Source: Sinimarinibacterium arenosum
Lineage (GTDB): Bacteria; Pseudomonadota; Gammaproteobacteria; Nevskiales; Nevskiaceae
Assembly (NCBI RefSeq): GCF_005047655.1
Contig: NZ_SUKF01000003.1
Location: forward strand, 186,001-250,000
Length of the DNA stretch: 64,000 nucleotides
Reading direction: 5' to 3'
The translations under genes were made by a program, and so were the position numbers. The notes below the pieces were generated by a model that worked only from the letters and a program-made list of their open reading frames with translations, ran no database searches and had not been told where the DNA came from. Shown here piece after piece: positions 56,068 to 64,000 of this stretch. Positions within the stretch are counted from its first letter, which is position 1. Each line of letters starts with the position of its first letter.

Positions 56068-57198
56068 ATGACGGCGAGTCGTGCCAGACTGAATGGGACG
56101 CGACGTTGGGTGATCAAGGTCGGCAGTTCCCTGGTGACCGCAAAGGGCGCGGGTCTCGATCATGCGGCGATTGCCGATTGGTGCGCGCAGATCGCGGGCT
56201 TGCGGCGCGCCGGTCTGCAGGTGGTCCTCGTTTCCTCCGGTGCAGTTGCCGAGGGAATGGCGCGGTTAGGTTTACGCAAGCGCCCGGCGATACTTCACGA
56301 GCTGCAGGCGGCGGCGGCTGTCGGGCAGATGGGGTTGGTTCGTGCGTACGAGTCCGCGTTCGATACGCACAGCCTCCGTGCGGCGCAGGTACTACTGACC
56401 CACGAGGACGTGGCTGATCGCGATCGTTATCTCAATGCCCAGGGCACGCTGAACTCACTGCTCGACTTCGGTGTGGTTCCCGTCGTCAACGAGAACGATA
56501 CCGTCTCCACCGACGAGATCAGGCTGGGTGACAACGACACCCTCGGAGCGCTGACCGTCAATCTGATTCAGGCTGATGTGCTGGTGCTGCTGACCGACCA
56601 GGATGGTCTGTTCGATGCCGATCCGAGGATCAATGCGGATGCCAAGCTGGTCAGCGAGGCGGAGTTGACCGACGCCCGCCTGAGCGCCATGGCCGGCGAC
56701 AGCAAGGGTGAGTATGGTCGCGGCGGGATGCGTACGAAACTGGCGGCAGCGCACACGGCTGCGCGCTCCGGTGCTTCGACCTTGATCGCGCACGGTCGTC
56801 TGCCAGACGTGTTGTTGCGTCTGCATGCTGGGGAGGCGTTGGGCACTTTGCTGAAGCCAGCGCAAAGCGTCATGGCGGCGCGCAAGCGCTGGATCGCCGG
56901 GCAGCTGCAGGTGCGTGGAAAGCTGGTCCTCGACGACGGTGCAGTGCGTGTGCTGCGGGAGCAGGGACGAAGTCTGCTGCCGGTGGGTGTGCGCTCCGTA
57001 GAAGGGGCTTTCCAGTGTGGCGAGTTGGTGTCCTGTGTGGATCTGCAGGGTCGTGAGATCGCGCGCGGACTGTGCCGCTACGATGCTGATGATGCCCGAC
57101 GTATCGCCGGTGCGCGGACTGAAGAGATTGCCCAGCGCCTCGGTGGACCGGGCGAACCTGAGATGATCCATCGCGACAATCTGGTGCTGGTGGGCTGA
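56068..57198 (+). CDS. proB: Glutamate 5-kinase
   Basis: A 376-residue enzyme that phosphorylates glutamate in the first step of proline synthesis. The kinase domain has [21 protein letters not shown], and [17 protein letters not shown]; the C-terminal PUA domain (about 280-370) contains [11 protein letters not shown] and [17 protein letters not shown]. It lies 39 bp after obgE; obgE-proB is a common pair in gammaproteobacteria. Confidence 0.97.
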   Translation: MTASRARLNGTRRWVIKVGSSLVTAKGAGLDHAAIADWCAQIAGLRRAGLQVVLVSSGAVAEGMARLGLRKRPAILHELQAAAAVGQMGLVRAYESAFDTHSLRAAQVLLTHEDVADRDRYLNAQGTLNSLLDFGVVPVVNENDTVSTDEIRLGDNDTLGALTVNLIQADVLVLLTDQDGLFDADPRINADAKLVSEAELTDARLSAMAGDSKGEYGRGGMRTKLAAAHTAARSGASTLIAHGRLPDVLLRLHAGEALGTLLKPAQSVMAARKRWIAGQLQVRGKLVLDDGAVRVLREQGRSLLPVGVRSVEGAFQCGELVSCVDLQGREIARGLCRYDADDARRIAGARTEEIAQRLGGPGEPEMIHRDNLVLVG

Positions 57199-57252
57199 GT
57201 GCCGCGCCGCCTTGCGGTGAAATCGCAGCGCGCTGGCTGATGCCGGCGCGCA

Positions 57253-57285
57253 AAAGAAAAGGGGCCGCGAAGGCCCCTTTCTTTT
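57253..57285. terminator. Bidirectional terminator between proB and the TonB receptor
   Basis: GGGGCC and GGCCCC form the stem around GCGAA, with AAAGAAAA before and TTTCTTTT after. It can work from both sides: after proB on the plus strand and after the receptor on the minus strand (its stop is at 57305). Confidence 0.85.
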
Positions 57286-57304
57286 GACATCAATGCGCTG
57301 ATGA

Positions 57305-60115
57305 TCAGAAGCGCTGAATCACACGCACGTACGGCATACGGCCCTGCGGCTCGTACAGTGTCTGATCGTAGTATGGGCTGGTCAGATTGAAGTTGGTCGA
57401 CACGCCGCGATCGAAGACGTCACGGATGCCGAGGACCAGTGACCCATTCCACGGGTTGTCCCACTTGACCTGGACGTCATGAATCGCGTTCGACGCAACG
57501 TGACCAGAGCGCTGCAGTGCCAACGGGTTCGGATCGCCCGGATCGGTTGCCGCTGCGGTCGACGGGATGTAGCTGGTGTTCCAGGTCGCGGTGAAGGCGT
57601 CGACCGTCCACGGCAGGGTCAAGGAGACGCGGTATTCCGGTACGCCGGGGTCGCCAACCTGATCCCGTGCCGGCAGGACGCCATCATCTTCGGTGTATCC
57701 GAGCACATAGCTGACGGCCAGCGACGGACGGATCGAGCCCCAGTTGCCGAAATCAAAGCGCGAATTCAGCGTCAGGTCGATGCCGTCGGTCTGAATTTCG
57801 GAGATGTTGTCGGTGGTGGTTTCGACGAAGTCGATCGCGCCCGAATCACGGCGGTTGACCGCCGTGCCGTCAGGTAGGGTCTGGCCCAACAGCTCACGGA
57901 AAATGAGGCTCTGCACCGAATAGGTGGTCAACGAGTCCTTGATCGTGATGTTGTAGTAATCCAGCGTAAGGTCGAGCCACTCAAGCGGCTGCATGGCAAT
58001 GCCGAAGCCGAACTGTGTCGAGGTTTCCGGGTTCAGATCCGGGTTGGCCTTGATGAAAGTGTCGTACTGCGATTCGGCGCATTGCGAATCGGCGACGCCG
58101 GCAGCGCGGCAGGTCACCAGATCGCGCGCGCTTTCGGCGCTGAACGCATCCTTGGCATTGAGTTCACTGAGCAGCGGAGCGCGGAATCCCTTGCCGACCG
58201 AGCCCCGCACCGTCAGGTTGTCCATTGCCTGCCAGCGCGCCGAGACCTTGGGGCTGAAGGCGCCGCCAGCTGCGTCGGAGTAGTGATCGTAGCGGGCCGC
58301 GACGTCGACTTCGACCTGGGCCGGCAACGGCACCACGACTTCGCCAAACATCGCATAGGCATTGCGATCGCCGCTGGACGAGTTGCCTGACGAGCCGCCA
58401 ACGGTGCCGGCTTCCGACTGCGAGTCGTAGTTGTCAAAGAAGCGTTCCTGGCGGTACTCGCCGCCCCATGCGCTGTCGATGACGCCGCTGGAAGTGTCGA
58501 ACAGAGGCACATGAACCGTGGCAAACAGCTCGCGGTACTCGGTCAGGCCATCCCGGGTGGTGGTGACGACCATCGAGTTCAGCGTGTCCTGATCGCCCGG
58601 GTTCGCCAGATCGAACGGGTTGTAGCTGCCGTCGGCCGCGGCGGAGGCCGCTACCGAGCGCAGCAGGTAGCCGCTGCCCAGCTCGGTGAAGGTGAAGCGG
58701 CTGATGCGCGCGCCGCCCTCAATGTCCCAGTCCCCGAAGTTGTAGCGCACCACGGGCAGGATGCTGAGCACGCCGGAACGATTGTTGTTGTCGCGGGTGC
58801 CCAGCGGCAGGAAACGATGGGCGACATAAACGTCTTCGCCATACGGGTTGGTGGGAGCGTCGCCCGGAACGAACAGCAAGTCCGGTGCCGGCGCGAAGCG
58901 GCCGAAACTCTCCGACTGTGCGTACGTTGCGGTGATCTCGAAGGACAGGTTGTAGTCAATGTCGTAGGCATACTTGACGAACACCGAGCTTGTGGTCAGC
59001 TCGGTGGTGTCGGCAGCGAACTGTGTGAAGTCGAAGCCGCACATGTCGCCGCCCTGAATGCCCGTGAAATTGCCGACATCGTCGACAAGGCGGTAGTACC
59101 CCAGCGATTCCTGGCAGCCCGCATCAGCGACCGCACGCGTTTCGCTGAAATCGCTGTTGAAGATGGTGTTGCCGAATCCGCTGATGCCTGCGGTTTCGGA
59201 GAAATTGTAGGTTCCGTCGGGATTCTGTGCGCCGAACTGGCTGCGGGAATAGTCGCGATCGCGCAGGAAGATCGGCTGTTTGTTGGTGTACGCAGCGCCA
59301 AACAGCATGCGGCTGTCGCCAGTCGACAGGCCCGCCACGATCGAGGCGTCTTCCTCGTCGCCGCCCGGATTGACCGGGCTGCCGAGGCCGGCGGAAATTT
59401 CGACGCCGTTGAAGTCCTTGCGCAGGATGACATTGATCACACCGCCAATGGCGTCCGAGCCATAGACCGCCGATGCGCCGTCAGACAGGACTTCGATGCG
59501 CTCAACTGCCGCGAGCGGGATCGTATTGAGGTCAACACCCGAGCCTTGCAGTGACGGCGAGGTCGCGATGCGGCGTCCGTCGACCAGCACCAATGTGCGG
59601 TTTGAGCCCAGACCGCGCAGTGACGCGACGCTCTGGCCCTGGCCGCTGCTGCCGGATATCGAGGTGTAGGAGCCAAAGCTGTTGAAGGTCGAGGAGCGCA
59701 GCGCGTCGGCGACCGAAATCTTGCCGCTGGACTGAATGGCGTCACGGCTGATAACGGTGACGGGCAGGGCGCCTTCCATCGCGGCACGGCTCAGGCGTGA
59801 GCCTGTCACTTCGATGGAATCAAGTTCAGCAGCGTCTTCGCGCAGCGGTTCCACTGGAACGGAATCGGCGACGACCGGAGCGTCTTCGTACTGAGACTCG
59901 GGGAACAGGGGTTCCGCGGGTGGGAGGTCAGCTGGCAGCGGTGCGTCCGCGGAAACGTCGACCGGAGCGCCCTCTGCGTCGATCGCAACCGGTGCCGGCA
60001 GTTCTGGATCAATGTCCTGCGCCCAGGCTGGCGCCGCAAAGCAGGTGATGATCGTTGCCGCGATCGCTGTCAGGCGCAGCGAACCCGACGGCGGGTTATG
60101 CCGTGAAGAATGCAT
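57305..60115 (-). CDS. TonB-dependent outer-membrane receptor
   Basis: A 936-residue receptor that imports a large nutrient using TonB energy. A signal peptide (IAATIITCFAAPAWA) is followed by an unusual 75-residue Pro/Ala/acidic stretch (DIDPELPAPVAIDAEG...), then the TonB-box-like DSIEVTGSRLSR, plug domain (VTVISRDAIQSSGKISVADA, DGASAVYGSDAIGGVINVIL) and beta-barrel ending in an aromatic strand (YVRVIQRF). The class with YGSDAIGGVINVILRKDF and SNRTLVLVDGRR often handles sugars, peptides or steroids; the substrate is not indicated here. It stands alone. Confidence 0.95.
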   Translation of the reverse strand: MHSSRHNPPSGSLRLTAIAATIITCFAAPAWAQDIDPELPAPVAIDAEGAPVDVSADAPLPADLPPAEPLFPESQYEDAPVVADSVPVEPLREDAAELDSIEVTGSRLSRAAMEGALPVTVISRDAIQSSGKISVADALRSSTFNSFGSYTSISGSSGQGQSVASLRGLGSNRTLVLVDGRRIATSPSLQGSGVDLNTIPLAAVERIEVLSDGASAVYGSDAIGGVINVILRKDFNGVEISAGLGSPVNPGGDEEDASIVAGLSTGDSRMLFGAAYTNKQPIFLRDRDYSRSQFGAQNPDGTYNFSETAGISGFGNTIFNSDFSETRAVADAGCQESLGYYRLVDDVGNFTGIQGGDMCGFDFTQFAADTTELTTSSVFVKYAYDIDYNLSFEITATYAQSESFGRFAPAPDLLFVPGDAPTNPYGEDVYVAHRFLPLGTRDNNNRSGVLSILPVVRYNFGDWDIEGGARISRFTFTELGSGYLLRSVAASAAADGSYNPFDLANPGDQDTLNSMVVTTTRDGLTEYRELFATVHVPLFDTSSGVIDSAWGGEYRQERFFDNYDSQSEAGTVGGSSGNSSSGDRNAYAMFGEVVVPLPAQVEVDVAARYDHYSDAAGGAFSPKVSARWQAMDNLTVRGSVGKGFRAPLLSELNAKDAFSAESARDLVTCRAAGVADSQCAESQYDTFIKANPDLNPETSTQFGFGIAMQPLEWLDLTLDYYNITIKDSLTTYSVQSLIFRELLGQTLPDGTAVNRRDSGAIDFVETTTDNISEIQTDGIDLTLNSRFDFGNWGSIRPSLAVSYVLGYTEDDGVLPARDQVGDPGVPEYRVSLTLPWTVDAFTATWNTSYIPSTAAATDPGDPNPLALQRSGHVASNAIHDVQVKWDNPWNGSLVLGIRDVFDRGVSTNFNLTSPYYDQTLYEPQGRMPYVRVIQRF

Positions 60116-60322
60116 CGTGTTACTCCCGTATCCCGTGTGAACTTGCCTGCCGCGACGCACGCATCCGGCAGCTTATGTGCGGTCACTGTTCCGGTCGCCG
60201 TCCCCACGGCTGCTGGACCGGAAATTTCTGACAACGCGGATCGAATGGTACCGACCCCGTCTGAAATCAGATAGAGGAATTTTACGGAGGTGAAATTGCC
60301 CTAACGGGAATCTGCGGGCACG

Positions 60323-60350
60323 AAAAAGGCGGGCCGAAGCCCGCCTTTTT
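60323..60350 (-). terminator. Rho-independent terminator after rpsT
   Basis: GGCGGGC-CGAA-GCCCGCC with flanking A5 and T5. It terminates rpsT on the minus strand; its symmetry could also stop plus-strand readthrough. Confidence 0.88.
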
Positions 60351-60373
60351 GCAACTGCGGCACAGGCTTTAAA

Positions 60374-60637
60374 TCAGCCCAGTGCCTTGATCGCTGCCGT
60401 CAGGCGTGCCTTATGACGCGCAGCCTTGTTCTTGTGGATCATGCCCTTGGTCGCGTAGCGATCAATCACCGGGACCATTGCGGTATACGCCGCCTGGGCG
60501 ACCGCCTTATCCTGGCTTTCGATGGCCTTGACGACCTTCTTGATCGTGGTACGGACCATGGAGCGCTGAGCCACATTGCGGGCACGACGCACTTCTGATT
60601 GACGGGCGCGCTTTTTCGCGCTGGCAATATTGGCCAA
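60374..60637 (-). CDS. rpsT: Ribosomal protein S20
   Basis: An 87-residue 30S protein. The start is TTG ([15 protein letters not shown]), preceded by AGGAGCAG. A TTG start is also known for E. coli rpsT, where it takes part in autoregulation. A longer frame upstream lies in the leader and lacks family sequence. The protein ends AIKALG, as expected. Confidence 0.96.
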   Translation of the reverse strand: MANIASAKKRARQSEVRRARNVAQRSMVRTTIKKVVKAIESQDKAVAQAAYTAMVPVIDRYATKGMIHKNKAARHKARLTAAIKALG

Positions 60638-60692
60638 GGTGCTGCTCCTGCGAAACCGGGCTGGACGCCGGCTAAAGAAAAAAAGGGCGCGA

Positions 60693-60721
60693 AGTATGTC
60701 CGTGCTCCGGGTCGTTGTCAA
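60693..60721 (-). promoter_or_regulatory. Sigma-70 promoter of rpsT
   Basis: On the minus strand TTGACA (60721-60716) and CATACT (60698-60693) are 17 bp apart. The -35 is perfect and the -10 is 4 of 6. The start site would be about 45 nt before the TTG start codon. Confidence 0.75.
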
Positions 60722-60774
60722 TTGAGGGTTCTCAGCCAGGCGTTTTACGGAAGCAGCTGAAAAGGCACGTGTTT

Positions 60775-60801
60775 ACCGGCACCAGTTGACCGGCACCAGT
60801 T
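60775..60801. repeat. Tandem 14-bp direct repeat before murJ
   Basis: ACCGGCACCAGTT occurs twice, 60775-60787 and 60789-60801, separated by a single G. It is just upstream of the murJ start (60814) and downstream of the divergent rpsT promoter. It may be a slippage product or a tandem protein site. Confidence 0.7.
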
Positions 60802-60813
60802 AAACTGCGCGTC

Positions 60814-62370
60814 ATGTCCCGTTCCCTGCTCAAATCCACCGGTCTAGTCGGACTGATGACGCTGTTGTCCCGCGTTCTGGGTCTGGTGCGCGAGATCATG
60901 CTGGCCAGCAAGTTCGGCGCCGGCGGCGGCATGGATGCGTTTCTGGTGGCGCTGATGATCCCGAACTTCGGGCGGCGCATGTTTGCCGAGGGCGCTTTCT
61001 CGCAGGCCTTCGTGCCGGTTTTCACTGAGGTCAAGACGACCGGCAGCCATGACGATGCGCGGGACATGGTCGCGGTGGTCGCAGGCACGCTCGGTGGCGT
61101 GCTGTCGGTAATCACGGTTCTGGGCTGCATGGCTGCGCCGCTGCTGGTTTGGGCATTCGCATCGGGGTTCGCGGTCGATCCTGACAAGGCGGCGCTCAGC
61201 GCACAGCTGCTGCGCTGGACCTTTCCGTATCTGATGTTCATCTCACTGACGTCAATGGCCGGAGGTGTCCTCAACGCCTATGGTCACTTCGGCGTGCCGG
61301 CGTTCACTCCTGTGATCCTGAATGTGTGCCTGATCGCGTCGGCATTCATCGATTCAGGCTCGGTGCAGGCGCTGGCGTGGGCGGTATTCGCTGCGGGCAT
61401 CCTGCAATTCCTGTTTCAGTGGCCCTCACTGCTGCGCCTGCGGCTGCTGCCGCGGCCGCGCTGGGGCTGGCGCGATCCCCGGGTGCGACGCATCGTCAGC
61501 TTGATGGTGCCGGTCCTGATCGGATCATCGGTTGCACAGATCAGCTTGCTGCTGAACACCAACCTGTCGACGCATCTGGGTGACGGTCCGGTCAGCTGGC
61601 TGTACTACGCGAACCGTTTGATGGAATTCCCGTTGGGAATCTTCAGCATTGCGATTGGAACGGCGATCCTGCCGACTTTGTCGGCCCAGCACGCCTTGCG
61701 CTCAACCGAAGATTTCTCTGCAACGCTGGACTGGAGCCTGCGCCTGATGCTGGTGATCGGACTTCCAGCGGCTGTCGGCATGGTGGTCCTGGCCGGTCCG
61801 TTGGTGGCGACGGTGTACGGGTACGGCCGCTTCCAAGCCAGCGACATCACGATGACTGCCTATGCGCTGTGGGCCTATGGCGTTGGCTTCATCGGCTTTT
61901 CATTGATCAAGGTGCTGACCCCAGGTTTCTATGCCCGGCAGAACACTCGGCAGCCGGTGCGCTACGCGATGATCGGCCTGGCCGTTGGCATGACAGTCAG
62001 CGTCATTCTGTTTGTCCTTGCGCGACACTACGACGTCGCATTTGGACACGTGGGTCTGGCGGCATCGACGTCGATCACGGCCTGGGTCAATGCAATGCTG
62101 CTGCTGCGTCGCCTGCGCCGCGATGCGGTCTACTTGCCGGGAATTGCGTGGCGCCGCTTTGGCTTGCAGTTACTGGCGGCAAATCTGGTGCTGGCGCTGG
62201 TCGCATTCAGTTTTGCCGGCGCCCCGCAGTGGTGGAGCGAGGCCTCTGCTGCAATGCGTGCGTTGCGGTCTGCGGCATTGATCGGAGCGGGCATCTTCGT
62301 TTATTTCGGCACGCTCGCAATGACTGGCGTACGGCCGCGACATTTCCGGCGGCAAGTGGTGGCCCAATGA
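60814..62370 (+). CDS. murJ: Lipid II flippase MurJ
   Basis: A 518-residue, 14-helix MOP-superfamily transporter that flips lipid II for peptidoglycan synthesis. It has TLLSRVLGLVREIMLASKFG, the N-terminal family signature, FAEGAFSQAFVPVF, and GVLNAYGHFGVPAFTPVILN. The ribF start overlaps its stop (ATGA). Ends in a basic cytoplasmic tail. Confidence 0.97.
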   Translation: MSRSLLKSTGLVGLMTLLSRVLGLVREIMLASKFGAGGGMDAFLVALMIPNFGRRMFAEGAFSQAFVPVFTEVKTTGSHDDARDMVAVVAGTLGGVLSVITVLGCMAAPLLVWAFASGFAVDPDKAALSAQLLRWTFPYLMFISLTSMAGGVLNAYGHFGVPAFTPVILNVCLIASAFIDSGSVQALAWAVFAAGILQFLFQWPSLLRLRLLPRPRWGWRDPRVRRIVSLMVPVLIGSSVAQISLLLNTNLSTHLGDGPVSWLYYANRLMEFPLGIFSIAIGTAILPTLSAQHALRSTEDFSATLDWSLRLMLVIGLPAAVGMVVLAGPLVATVYGYGRFQASDITMTAYALWAYGVGFIGFSLIKVLTPGFYARQNTRQPVRYAMIGLAVGMTVSVILFVLARHYDVAFGHVGLAASTSITAWVNAMLLLRRLRRDAVYLPGIAWRRFGLQLLAANLVLALVAFSFAGAPQWWSEASAAMRALRSAALIGAGIFVYFGTLAMTGVRPRHFRRQVVAQ

Positions 62371-63338
62371 AACTGATTCGCGGCCTGCAGAACCTTCAGC
62401 GTGCCGGAATCGATTCCGCGTCCGGATGCGTGCTGACCATCGGCAATTTTGACGGCGTCCATCGCGGGCATCAGGCGCTGCTGACGCGAGCTGTCGAACT
62501 CGCAGAGCGCTACGGCGTTCCGGCCACGGTGCTCAGCTTCGAGCCAACACCGCGCGAGTACTTCAGCGGTGAGCGCGCGCCGGCGCGGGTCAGCAACCTG
62601 TGCACCAAACTGCTCGACCTGGGCAGTTTTGGTATCGGACAGGTAGTGCTGCATCGGTTCGGCAGTGCATTTGCGCAGCTTGAGGCGACCGTATTCGTGC
62701 GCGATGTTCTGGCGAGTCAGCTGGGAGTGCGCGCCATCGTGATTGGCGACGACTTCCGGTTCGGTGCCCGTCGTGCCGGTGATCTGGAGATGCTTCGAAG
62801 AGAAGGTGCGCGGCTGGGATTTGAGGTCGACGGGATTGCCAGTGTCTGCGCCGAGGGTTTGCGTTGCAGTTCGACTGCACTCAGGGATGCCCTGGCGGTG
62901 CCGGATCTTACGCATTGTGAGGCGTTGCTGGGGCGTCCGTACCGGCTCGTGGGGCGAGTTCGCGGGGGCCTGCGACTGGGGCGCACCTTGGGCATGCCCA
63001 CTGCCAACGTCAACTTGCGACGGCAGCCGGCGCTACGCCTGGGGGTCTATGCCGTCGAGGCGAGGGCGTTGAATAGTGATGGCACTGGCGGCGAATTTCT
63101 GCCCGGCGTGGCCAATCTTGGCGTGCGCCCGACCTTGGGGCTGACCCGCTGTCTGCTGGAGACCCATCTGATCGATCACAGCGAAGACCTGTACGGCCGG
63201 CTGCTGGAAGTACGGTTTCGGCAGTTTCTGCGCCCCGAACAACGGTTTGATGATCTCTCGGCGCTGTCGGCGCAGATGCAGCGCGACAAGAGCGACGCCG
63301 CCGCCTTTTTTGCCAGCAAAAGCACCGGACCCGCATAA
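62367..63338 (+). CDS. ribF: Bifunctional riboflavin kinase/FAD synthetase
   Basis: A 323-residue enzyme that makes FMN and then FAD. The N-terminal nucleotidyltransferase has IGNFDGVHRGHQALL and VIGDDFRFGARRAGD, and the C-terminal kinase domain has GRTLGMPTANVN and LGVRPTLG. The start overlaps murJ by ATGA; murJ-ribF-ileS is a classic gammaproteobacterial order. Confidence 0.97.
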   Translation: MKLIRGLQNLQRAGIDSASGCVLTIGNFDGVHRGHQALLTRAVELAERYGVPATVLSFEPTPREYFSGERAPARVSNLCTKLLDLGSFGIGQVVLHRFGSAFAQLEATVFVRDVLASQLGVRAIVIGDDFRFGARRAGDLEMLRREGARLGFEVDGIASVCAEGLRCSSTALRDALAVPDLTHCEALLGRPYRLVGRVRGGLRLGRTLGMPTANVNLRRQPALRLGVYAVEARALNSDGTGGEFLPGVANLGVRPTLGLTRCLLETHLIDHSEDLYGRLLEVRFRQFLRPEQRFDDLSALSAQMQRDKSDAAAFFASKSTGPA

Positions 63339-63443
63339 TTCGAGGGCTGTGCATGGATCGACCCGCGGAACCGGCGTTGCATTGCCGCCCACAACGGATC
63401 GACCTCAATTTTGAAGAACACCGCTGCCGGGTCAGACTCCGCT

Positions 63444-64000
63444 GTGACCGACTACAAATCGACGATCAATCTTCCGCAAACCGAATTCCCGATGCAGGCC
63501 GGCTTGGCCAAGCGCGAGCCGGAAATGCTCGCGCGCTGGCAGCAGCAAGGTCTGTATGCCGCGGTGCAGTCCGAAACGCGTGAGCGGGCGCCATTCTGGT
63601 TCATCGATGGCCCCCCGTACGCCAATGGCGACATTCATATTGGGCATGCCGTCAACAAGGTGTTGAAGGATATTGTCGTCAAGTCGGCCCGATTGGACGG
63701 CCGCCATGCGCCGTTTACCCCTGGCTGGGACTGTCACGGTCTGCCGATCGAACTGCAGGTCGAGAAGAAATTCGGCAAGGTTGGCGACAAACTCGACGCA
63801 GCGGCATTTCGTGCCAAGTGCCGCGAATATGCGGGCGAGCAGGTCGAGCGTCAGCGTGTGGATTTCGAGCGGTTGGGCGTTCTGGCCGACTGGGACAAAC
63901 CCTATCTGACCATGCAGCCCGCGTTCGAAGCGGAACAGCTGCGGGTGCTGGCGCGGATCGTTGATAACGGACATGTGGTGCGCGGTTTCAAGCCCGTGCA
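63444..64000 (+). CDS. ileS: Isoleucyl-tRNA synthetase, 5' part (continues past window)
   Basis: The first 185 codons of the enzyme that charges tRNA-Ile. The start is GTG ([20 protein letters not shown]), 105 bp after ribF. The class I motif HIGH is in [13 protein letters not shown], and [11 protein letters not shown] follows. The editing (CP1) domain and the KMSKS motif lie outside the window. Confidence 0.97.
   Translation, partial: MTDYKSTINLPQTEFPMQAGLAKREPEMLARWQQQGLYAAVQSETRERAPFWFIDGPPYANGDIHIGHAVNKVLKDIVVKSARLDGRHAPFTPGWDCHGLPIELQVEKKFGKVGDKLDAAAFRAKCREYAGEQVERQRVDFERLGVLADWDKPYLTMQPAFEAEQLRVLARIVDNGHVVRGFKPV

Overview
The window is a GC-rich, gene-dense stretch of a gammaproteobacterial chromosome. 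The order rpsT / murJ-ribF-ileS, the pairs rplU-rpmA-obgE and ispB (divergent to rplU), the wax-ester synthase, the RND/LolA-like pair and the many cyclic-nucleotide enzymes fit a Nevskiales/Xanthomonadales-type bacterium; this placement is an inference from gene content only. I see no transposase, integrase, prophage, CRISPR array or rRNA. Most genes are housekeeping or stress functions in short operons with 4-bp overlaps.

Layout. 0-10 kb: 3' end of cysS, an N-formylglutamate amidohydrolase pair, a RIO-type kinase, a 7TM-GGDEF protein, a rhomboid protease, a nitrobindin-like protein, and a Cu(I) ATPase with its MerR/CueR-type regulator. 9.6-20 kb: tag and dihydroorotase, a molybdopterin oxidoreductase, small metabolic and membrane genes, an AraC regulator, a GST, and two half-size YeeE/YedE transporters. 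19.4-24 kb: a membrane class III cyclase next to a CHASE-PAS-PAS-GGDEF-EAL protein. 24-30 kb: a CzcCBA-type divalent metal efflux operon with a small leader gene. 30-36 kb: a voltage-sensor protein without a pore, then an aldehyde dehydrogenase / DUF779 / porin group facing a sigma-54 activator. 36-42 kb: wax-ester synthase, SelO, secernin-type peptidase, ketopantoate reductase. 42-50 kb: a signalling/export cluster (zinc-ribbon-cyclase-ATPase-TPR protein, LolA-like periplasmic protein, RND exporter with a C-terminal cyclic-nucleotide-binding domain), then an SDR and greB. 50-53 kb: a TetR regulator divergent from an amidohydrolase, and tRNA-Pro(CGG). 53-64 kb: ispB, rplU, rpmA, obgE, proB, a large TonB receptor, rpsT, murJ, ribF and the start of ileS.

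The most interesting part is 42.1-48.9 kb. A multidomain nucleotide cyclase is translationally linked to a LolA-like protein and an RND/MMPL exporter that carries its own cyclic-nucleotide-binding domain. This looks like a self-contained circuit in which a sensor-ATPase makes a cyclic nucleotide that gates export of a lipid or hydrophobic substrate. Second in interest are the sigma-54 promoter and 17-bp palindrome between the aldehyde dehydrogenase and its regulator, and the pore-less voltage sensor.
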